The position numbers were made by a program, and so were the translations under genes. The notes under the pieces were generated by a model that saw only the letters and a list, made by a program, of their open reading frames with translations, made no database searches and was not told the origin of the DNA. Of a stretch of 64,000 nt of DNA, positions 56,617 through 64,000 are shown one piece after another. The stretch is from [Phialemoniopsis] sp. UDSM-2020 (Eukaryota; Ascomycota; Sordariomycetes; Thyridiales; Thyridiaceae): positions 4,526,001 to 4,590,000 of the forward strand of contig JAEILZ010000003.1 in assembly GCA_018873225.1 (NCBI GenBank), read 5' to 3'. How positions within the stretch are numbered: the stretch's first letter is position 1; each line of letters begins with the position of its first letter.

Positions 56617-59126
56617 ATGTCGACCTGTCGCTCAAAGGACACCATATCTGCGGGGTATGCCGACGCGCTGAGCACTGGAGACACCTTGCCCCGACCTGGC
56701 CAGAAACGAGCTCGATCGGAGCCACAGCAGCCTTACGACACGTTTGAGGCTACATCTAGAGATGACTTGAGCGATGATCAACTCAAATCTACTTTTAACA
56801 TGGACCCCAATGGAGATCTTCACAAAAACAACAAAAGGACTCGCTTAGCGGAATCTCTTCCGTCACTAGAACAGCACGTCAGCTATACAGTGATCCACCA
56901 AGTTAAGTGCCACGGTCAGAAACGATCTTTGCATACACACCATCCGGCCGACGCCACATTTAGCGATGTGCCACGACTCTATGCCGGCGACTGCGCTGCA
57001 AGTCCCTTGCATGGCCTTGAGGCCTACTCTTTATCGTCGAACGAATACATGAAAGCAAACCCGGACGTCAGCTTCCTTGCTTTTCGTCAGTACGATTGTG
57101 AGACATACCATGGGCCCCTTGAAAGCAGTTTTGAGGCGATGTCGTTACCCTACATGAGCAATTGGCGGGAGGACGACATCGTTCGTCCGTATTACTCGGT
57201 TCTAAGAGATGCTGGTCCCGAAGCAACGCCGGACTCTGAATGGATCAGGACATTGTCACCAGAACTGATCATTACCATGCAAAAGCTAGAACAGCAAAAT
57301 CCGAGGGCTTTCAGTGGATGGAACTCAAATGAGAATCTGCGCGCTCCATATGTGCGCTTTCATCATAACCATCAAGCTATGACGACCCTCGCACGACAGG
57401 TACTTACGGAGCGTGAGAGATCGCACATTACCGCTTTGCTCCAATATCTAGACGAGACGTCAGGCTCTGATTATTCTGAAGCCGCTCAACTCTTCGATAA
57501 AGGCCTTGTCACTCTGAAGCACCTACCTAAGTTGTTCCGCCCTCATGAGATCATGGTCAGCTTGAAGGAAGACCAGCCCCGGGGGTTCCTGATCACTCAC
57601 TGCGAGATGAAAGATCAGGCTGTACATTTGCAATGCATGACGTGGAGCTTCAATGGAGCGTTCAGAAGAGCCTCTGACCAGTTCAAGATTGACTGGCCGG
57701 GTGAAGCCAATGACGTGATCCCAATGGAAGAGTTGGGAGTATTTCCGTTGAGGTATGATCAGTCCGGCCTTAAGCAGAGGCTTCTTAGTCGGGCGGCAAT
57801 CTTTTGGTCATGCCGCCACAGGAGATTTGTTGGTTACCAGCCCTCACGTCGGACATTGGAACTTCGAATTGTGAGTCGTAATGATCCTCGACTCTGCAGG
57901 TCGCTGATCTTATTGGGTAGGCACACCCGCGCTATATGGTCGATGTCGGCACATACAACGAGCTTCACGATGAGAACGATCTGGCCAACTCTTCACGGAA
58001 TCAACAAGAAGACTTCGAACCTCACCTATTAAAGTCAGAAACTCTTCCCAATGACGAGTTTGCACTACAACTACCGGCTCATATACGTGGATTTGGTTTG
58101 CATGACAAAAAATGGAGTAAGTGAACTTCTCTGTGCGATCAGCCGATGTTAATTTGAAAACAGTCAGTCTAGAGGTCGAACGTATTCAGGACATCCAGTG
58201 GAACAAGAAGGCCTTCGAACGACTAGTCCTGGATCCCGACAAGAAGCGCCTGATCACAGCAATGGTTCAGGGGCAGATACAGTCCGATACCTCAGCTGAT
58301 GTCATCGAGGGAAAAGGCAACGGACTGATTATCTTACTGCATGGCGGCCCTGGGACAGGCAAGACTCTGACTGCCGAGAGTGTCGCAGAACTGGCAGAAA
58401 GACCACTCTACCGGGTGACTTGCGGCGACCTGGGTACGGATCCGGAATCTGTGGAAAAATATCTCGAGTCCGTATTATATATCGCCACGCTATGGCGAGC
58501 AGGTGAGATTTCCGTGTGCAGACACCAGTGACGCGAATGACTAACCTCTAATTAGTGGTCCTTTTTGATGAAAGCGATGTATTTTTGGAGGAGAGGACTC
58601 AGGCTGATCTACAGCGCAATGCGCTCGTCTCAGTCTTCCTCCGTGTCTTGGAGTACTATGACGGTATCATGATACTTGCATCTAATCGAGGTAACTCAGA
58701 CAACGCCATATTACTGTTGATCAACAGGCGACTAACATGTAGGTATGCTAAGTGGGCACATTTGACGAGGCTTTCAAATCGCGAGTTCAGCTCGCTCTTC
58801 ATTACCCAGCCATCGATGAGAACGGAAGAAAGGAAATATGGAATGACTTTATTCATGATTTGGAAAATCAGGGTGCAAAGGCCAATTTTGAAAAACTCAA
58901 GTCGCAGGTCTCAACCTTGGCAGGGGAAGTCCTAAATGGACGTCAAATTCGAAACGCAATCAGAACGGCGAGACAGGTCGCGGTGCAGGACAATGAACCA
59001 CTCTCGTATAACCACCTTCAAAGAGCCATCAAGGTTGCCCAAGAGTTTGAACAGTATGTCGTGGAAACTCATGGAGGCAACACACACGAGGAATCTGCTA
59101 GGGCCCGCAATCTTAGATGTGACTAG
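56617..59126 (+). CDS. Fungal AAA ATPase with N-terminal DUF7025-like region
   Basis: Five exons (56617-57870, 57921-58116, 58164-58502, 58556-58690, 58753-59126) join to 765 residues. The N-terminal 480 residues resemble the DUF7025-type region of many fungal AAA proteins (LPKLFRPHEIMV, WSFNGAFRRASDQFKI). The AAA core is intact: Walker A GGPGTGKT at 544-551, Walker B VVLFDESDVFLEER with D601/E602, sensor-1 ILASNR and the arginine-finger segment VGTFDEAFKSRVQLAL. The C-terminal lid has LNGRQIRNAIRTARQVA. Such proteins are numerous in Pezizomycotina, with no assigned substrate. The last intron uses a TAAG acceptor, which the frame requires. The start is the first ATG of the frame and could be further downstream. 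Confidence 0.85.
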
Positions 59127-59447
59127 GACAATGAGCTGTCGAGGCGCAATCAATTTCATGAATTAAACGGAGCGAGACTAGACTTGGTTTTTTCTCTATT
59201 GAGGAATGTCCTTCGCGGCGCTGCTGCATCCAAGCCTTTCGTCCGCTCACATTTAAGCAACTGGATACCCCGTGATCTTTAACAACCAACTTCAAAAGTT
59301 AGCGTCCTGGGCCTATAAAGACAATATGAGGTCACTCGTCATGTTCCTAGGGACGGCAAATCGCTTCTCACCTCTTGAGGCTACTTCGGCCTGTTGCCGA
59401 CACTTTGACATATGCTATCCTGCAGCAACGTGCGAAAATCCAACATC
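59127..59447. other. Intergenic, convergent 3' ends
   Basis: A 321-bp gap between converging stop codons. Nothing recognisable. Confidence 0.5.
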
Positions 59448-60590
59448 TTACTCGGCACTTTGATTCGGTGACTCTCCACTCGCGACGCGCTGGTTGAAAC
59501 CGGTATCACGAGTAGTGTTACTCCCGAGATACAATGAGGCCCAACCGGTCGTAGGAGGTACAGGGGAAAGAGAACCTGGGGAAGAGACGGCCATGAGCCG
59601 GCCGTTATTATTGAGCGGCGGCATGTATTTGTCATGTGCCTTGACAAATTCTCGGTTGAACTTGTCAGCGGCCTCCAGGGCGTCCTGAGCCTTCCTCTCT
59701 TCCCTCTGCTTCTCCTCTTCCATGGACATTTTAAGCGCCCGTGCAAGCTCCGGGTCCATAGCTGGATCAAAATCAAGACCATCGAAGCTCGTATCTGGAA
59801 AGGAGGATGGCGAGTTACGCGAAGACTGCGCCTTGAGCGAGGAAGTCTGTATGATCTTCTTCTCTATAGTTCCCTTCAGGGCTAGCAGGTTTCTCTCCCT
59901 CCTCCGTTTGGGGTTGCTGAAGTCGTCGGATATCGTATGGCCATTTTCCAAGCCCTGTTTGAAATTTTGCAATGCCCCACCCACTGACCGTCTCTTCACC
60001 AGATCCTCGACCTTTATCGGATCACTGCGGTCCTGCTTTTTGTCATGGACAGGGCCAGCGACAGAAGTATTTGCAGCTCGTGATAGAGCGTCGTGCGCAG
60101 CGGGACCAAACGTTCGGAGAGAACTGTTCGAACCAGTCTCATGGGTGGTTTCAAGATTGCTGTGGTTGACGTGTTGATCAGAATTCTGCCTGACGAAAGG
60201 ATCTGGGACGTATGAGTCCAGGCGGGGTTTATAAAAGAGTCTAGGCGGTGTCTCAGCGAACTCCTTCTTGGCATTGGCCCCCAGACATAGTCCATCCCCG
60301 AGTCGCGGCGAATCGCGCAGGACCTTCGGAGACCTTTCATCCTCGAAGCTGTCGACGACGCGCCCCAATTCAGCCACCTTCTCCTTAGAGAAAATACTGT
60401 CAAAGTTGTCAGTGCGGTGATTGGCAAAGCGTTTGAGATTGCCGACGACATCGGGGTGCTTTCGCTGTCTTGCACCATGTGGCCGCCCTAACCGCTGTTT
60501 GTGGACTTTCGAGCGAAGACGTGGCTCGGGGGAGTAGCGGTCTTTGTTGCTAGGACCAGCGGAGGAGAGATTCGAGAGATGCCGAGACAT
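59448..60590 (-). CDS. Disordered protein with a ubiquitin-interacting motif
   Basis: An intronless gene of 380 residues that I cannot assign to a known protein. The sequence is mostly polar and probably disordered, with basic patches (residues 22-55 and KRRRER near 228-233) that could act as nuclear signals. DPELARALKMSMEEE at about 279-293 fits the UIM consensus (acidic start, Ala, Ser, Glu at the expected spacing) and is followed by a charged helix EEKQREERKAQDALEAADKF. IKVE at 192-195 matches a SUMO acceptor consensus. This suggests a role that involves ubiquitin binding. It is head-to-head with the DUF7708-type gene. Confidence 0.6.
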   Translation of the reverse strand: MSRHLSNLSSAGPSNKDRYSPEPRLRSKVHKQRLGRPHGARQRKHPDVVGNLKRFANHRTDNFDSIFSKEKVAELGRVVDSFEDERSPKVLRDSPRLGDGLCLGANAKKEFAETPPRLFYKPRLDSYVPDPFVRQNSDQHVNHSNLETTHETGSNSSLRTFGPAAHDALSRAANTSVAGPVHDKKQDRSDPIKVEDLVKRRSVGGALQNFKQGLENGHTISDDFSNPKRRRERNLLALKGTIEKKIIQTSSLKAQSSRNSPSSFPDTSFDGLDFDPAMDPELARALKMSMEEEKQREERKAQDALEAADKFNREFVKAHDKYMPPLNNNGRLMAVSSPGSLSPVPPTTGWASLYLGSNTTRDTGFNQRVASGESPNQSAE

Positions 60591-60949
60591 CGTGGGACGA
60601 GAAAACGACCTAAAACGGCGTTACCAGTACAGGGCCCTCGAGTCCTAGCTTGAGATTCTTCAGGCAGGAGATGGGCTCGTCGCAGCATAACCTGAAGCCA
60701 TCATTGCTGCCTTGTAGAGAACTAGATTTACTGTATCCCCGGGTAGCACTAGAACCATCGCCACAAATCAGTTCCTTAGGCATTAATGCATAATTATCCG
60801 GGTGATTTCCATTGGCTCGAACGAAAGTGGGAAGGCTGTGCAGTGCAGATGACAAACCATGAGGCCTCCAGGGAAACCTGCTCCCAATCGCGTGATTATG
60901 ATTAGTGACGTTTGACGTCAAACGTGAGTCCCGATGACAATGATTTGGC
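60591..60949. promoter_or_regulatory. Divergent intergenic region, UIM protein / DUF7708 protein
   Basis: A 359-bp gap between head-to-head start codons. It contains TGACGTTTGACGTCA near 60906-60920, which includes a CRE-like TGACGTCA-related half-palindrome. No gene. Confidence 0.45.
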
Positions 60950-62743
60950 ATGCCTTTATTTGAGAAAGCAATGGATGATCCCCGAGTCGACTCATTTGTA
61001 GGTCTTTCAGAGGAGGACGGGATTCCGGGTGATGGCATTGCCGAGAAGATGTGGTACACCGGAAAAGGGTCAGTGCTTCCCGGACTCAAACGAGTTGATC
61101 AGGCGAATAACTGTGGCCTACTAGACACGACATCGCGAGGAGCGCATACGAGGACGCTATTCGTCAATTACCCAAAGAAATAACATGGATGAAAGAATAT
61201 GAATCCCTGAGTGACATCATCTCCGAAGCTGACACAATTGGGATGCAATATTTCGATGTGGGCAATGAGAAGCGCGTAGTTCTTCACAGCGTGCGGAAGA
61301 TAGCCTCATGGATTGTGTATCATGGCAGAATTCTTGATATTCTTTCACAGCACCATCCTGAATATCTGTCGCTTGCGTGGGGAGCAACGAAATTCATCCT
61401 GCAAGTGAGCGGCATGATGTGCATCGAGGAGTCTGTGCTCTGATGAACTGACCGAGAAATAGGGGATAATCAACCATGAGAAGATCAACACACAGATATC
61501 AGAGACACTGACGGAGATTGGCAATCTACTGCCTCGTGCCGAGCATGATGCTCACTTGTATCCAACAGATCGCCTAAAAGAGTGCATGTGCCGTCTCTAT
61601 TCGGATCTGCTCCGATTTCTCAGCAAAGCAGTGAAATGGTTTTCTCGCCCTTCTGGAGAACGTGCCATAGCCTCTGTATTCAAGCCCTTTGATCTCAACT
61701 GGAAAGATATTGTCGACCGCATCAGGGCCAGTTCGGCCGTGGTGGAGCAGGAGGCCGCCGCAGCCTGTCGGGCGGAGATCCGCGGTGTTCATCTCGAACT
61801 ACAGCACAATGGAAGCGAGGCAACGCAACTAAGAGAAATCGTGAACCAAAATCACCTCTCATACATCGAACGGTTCAACAGGATCGACGGCAAACTGGAG
61901 GAGTTTCGAGCCGAATTCAAAGAGACCAATGTCAGAACAGTCAACATTGTGTCTGAAACGAATGCACGGGTTACCGACCTGCAATATAGTGAGGTTCTGG
62001 GTGTACTGAAACCCAGGAGCTCGCCAAAGGAGGAGCTGCGCAAACAAAAAGCATTGATAAGTGGAGAGCCACCCTGGATCCAGAACAATCAGTCTACGGT
62101 AGAACTCATTGAGACCCTTGGCAGCTGGATAGTTGCTCCGGTGAGCGCTTTGCTAGTTCTACAGACCTGCCCACGCGCGGCCTCGACGGCAAAAGGGGTC
62201 GTAATAGAGTTGCTGGGTGTTCTTGAACCTACCACTACAGCTATAGCCTGGCACTTGTCCGGCGCATCAACAGAGAATGCCTCGACAACCTCGATATTGA
62301 AGAGCTTTCTGTATCAATTCATGCAACTGAAGCCAAATAACATGAATCCGAGCATCGAAAGTCTCGGGACAGTCGGCCTCGGTGCTGAGCGCTCCGAACT
62401 AGAGTGGCTCGCGATCCTGCATTCGGTTATCACCCAGTTCTCGAGGTGTTTTCTTGTGTTTGAGGCTGAATCGGGCACTGGCGAAGAATCGCAGACCAGA
62501 GAGCTTCTCACCATGTTGGAAACGATCACTAAAGAGAGCTCAACCTCTGCACGTCAGCTGAAAGTGGTAGTCATGTGTAGCAATACTGATATCGCGACCG
62601 CACTAGCATGCCCCGCGATATCATCGGTCATCACTGTCAAAAGGCCAGAACCACCGCCACCACATCTTCGCAGACAGGCGGCTGGACGGCAGACCAGAGC
62701 ACAGGCTTGGGCAAAAGTTGCTCAGCGGCTGAAGAACGCATAG
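60950..62743 (+). CDS. DUF7708-type fungal protein, STAND-like
   Basis: Three exons (60950-61068, 61125-61404, 61463-62743) join to 559 residues; the ATG at 60971 is an equally plausible start. The block EITWMKEYESLSDIISEADTIG with later ILDILSQHHPEYLSLAWGATKFIL is characteristic of the N-terminal DUF7708 domain of large fungal STAND-like proteins. A helical/coiled part follows (RFNRIDGKLEEFRAEF), then a region that aligns in style with the family's alpha/beta core (VVIELLGVLEPTTTAIAWHLSG) but shows no GxxGxGKS P-loop. The protein ends without WD or ankyrin repeats. Members are often found near NLR and HET genes; function is unknown. Confidence 0.75.
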
Positions 62744-62970
62744 GTTGACAATGGATCTTGCTCAGCGTCACGAGCCGTCTGGCATAGGATTGACAATATT
62801 GAGAGACGAGTGACAATATATGCTGCTATATCATCTAAGCAATACTGAGCAGTAATTTGTCCATTCTACACTTGACTTTATGTTGAGGGGGAACATTATG
62901 GGGTAAATGCTAGGAATGTAGTTGGAAGAAAGCAACCAAGAAACTTTTCAAACCATGTGTTTTGTGCATA

Positions 62971-64000
62971 TCAATGACTTTTGACGAAAGTTTGAGCCTG
63001 CTTCGTGAGTCTGAGTGTGTCAAGGTTTTCAGTACCCATGATATCCATGTCAACTTTCTCGCCCTCAACCCTTGCCTTATGTGCCACATCAAACAACGGG
63101 AATCCTGATATGGCTGGAACAATGCCTGTTTTCCAACACCAAATCCATAGCAGGACCACCCAAATGAAGACTATTATGCCTCCCTGAAGCACCATAAAAG
63201 TGATAAACATGGCGTTGTTGAACTCAATCTTGAGATACGGCTCTACGACAGATGCCGTCGTGTAGAATTGTGAAGGCAGTCCCGCCACCAGCTCATTTGA
63301 CTTCAATGCTGTGTTGGCCCAGTTGTTCGAGTTGAACAGCCAGAAAGGAAAAGCAATGATGCTGTGAAAGTTCTGCTCTAGAATCCCGTATGTCGAGGGA
63401 GTCTCCAGTTGAAGTGGAGCGCTCCAGAAACTTTGTGCAATGGATGATGCGGCCGGGATGTCCGCTGCTGTGTAGTTCAGAAGCCAACGTAAAGTATCCC
63501 TGTAAGCACCAATGTCGATGTCTAACACCTGAACAGGGTCCGTGGTGTCCTGTACGCTGATGATACTGTGGTTGGAGCGAGAGGAGACGACCGTTGCTTT
63601 CCGGGTGTAGAAGTTCACCCGAGTGGTGATGTTCGGCATGGGCACACCGACTCGGCATGCGAAAAGACCTGATGGGCTTCAGCATACTTTCTGACTGCCT
63701 TCTCACCGTTGTTGTAAACTCACCTGCCCTCAAAGCCCCGCCTTCGGCCTCATCTCGTAAGCAGAATCGAATGCCTATCCTTACGCCCACTTGGCCAAAT
63801 ATGTCACAGTCTGCCTCCTTGAAGTCGGTAAAGACTGTTTCAAAGTCCATCTGGATCGATGTGGCGCTATCAATCTTGACCATAGTGAAGTCTGTGAAAG
63901 CTGGAGGGTTCCACGGAGCAATCATCTCCAGACCGCCGGAGAGCAGGTAAGAGGCACATCTATCTCCGTCACAACTAACCGGAGAAGATGCGGTAGATAT
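62971..64000 (-). CDS. Membrane protein, N-terminus missing at window edge
   Basis: The C-terminal part of a gene that continues past the right edge. Exons 64000-63724 and 63668-62971 join across a 55-nt intron to about 325 visible residues. The visible part is an extracellular-type domain with scattered Cys (SCDGDRCASYLLSGGLEMIAPW, CDIFGQVGVRIGIRFCLRD) and N-glycosylation sites (NYT, NIT), then one strong membrane helix AMFITFMVLQGGIIVFIWVVLLWIWCW near the end and a short cytosolic tail. This layout fits large fungal plasma-membrane proteins such as the DUF3176 family, but I cannot confirm the family from this fragment. Confidence 0.6.

Overview
The window reads as chromosomal DNA of a filamentous ascomycete (Pezizomycotina, probably Sordariomycetes). 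The evidence is short GT-AG introns of about 46-160 nt, Zn2Cys6 regulators, a non-reducing polyketide synthase, and HET, NACHT-like and DUF7708-like proteins. The class-level placement is inference. I saw no tRNA, rRNA, CRISPR array or intact transposon.

Positions 1 to about 31,640 hold a secondary-metabolite gene cluster that runs off the left edge. Its core is a group-V-type NR-PKS (SAT-KS-MAT-PT-ACP, no TE; 7599-13211) and a metallo-beta-lactamase-type thioesterase (5912-6924), the pairing known from atrochrysone carboxylic acid/emodin-type pathways. Around them lie a flavin-dependent halogenase (cut by the left edge), an MFS exporter, a glutathione S-transferase, an AflR-like Zn2Cys6 regulator, a condensation-fold acyltransferase, an O-methyltransferase, a salicylate-hydroxylase-like FAD monooxygenase, an APH-like kinase of unclear membership, a second AflR-domain protein without a visible zinc cluster, a small NAD(P)-binding reductase and a secreted laccase-like multicopper oxidase resembling dihydrogeodin oxidases. 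The expected chemistry is polyketide formation, thioesterase release, tailoring, chlorination, O-methylation, acylation and oxidative coupling. I infer a chlorinated, possibly acylated, anthraquinone/xanthone/grisandiene-type product. The decarboxylase, anthrone oxygenase and Baeyer-Villiger oxidase expected for such a route are not in view and may lie to the left. Seven copies of an AflR-like palindrome (CGG-N3-CCG, the core of TCG-N5-CGA) occur in cluster intergenic regions.

Positions 32,700-43,600 hold genes of mixed type: a conserved-looking unknown protein, a NACHT/STAND-like protein with ankyrin-like C-terminus whose nucleotide-binding motifs look eroded, a HET-domain protein divergent from it, an F-box-like protein and a small Rossmann-like protein. 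The NLR-like/HET head-to-head pair suggests an allorecognition or cell-death locus.

Positions 45,200-53,000 hold a large Zn2Cys6 regulator resembling the COL-26/BglR/AmyR carbon regulators, preceded by about 4.4 kb without a convincing gene, and then an RNase T2.

Positions 53,680-64,000 hold a PLP-dependent cysteine-synthase-like enzyme, a second F-box-like protein, a fungal AAA ATPase, a UIM-containing protein, a DUF7708-type protein and a partial membrane protein cut by the right edge.

All exon boundaries were worked out by hand from splice signals and reading-frame continuity and have not been checked against transcripts.
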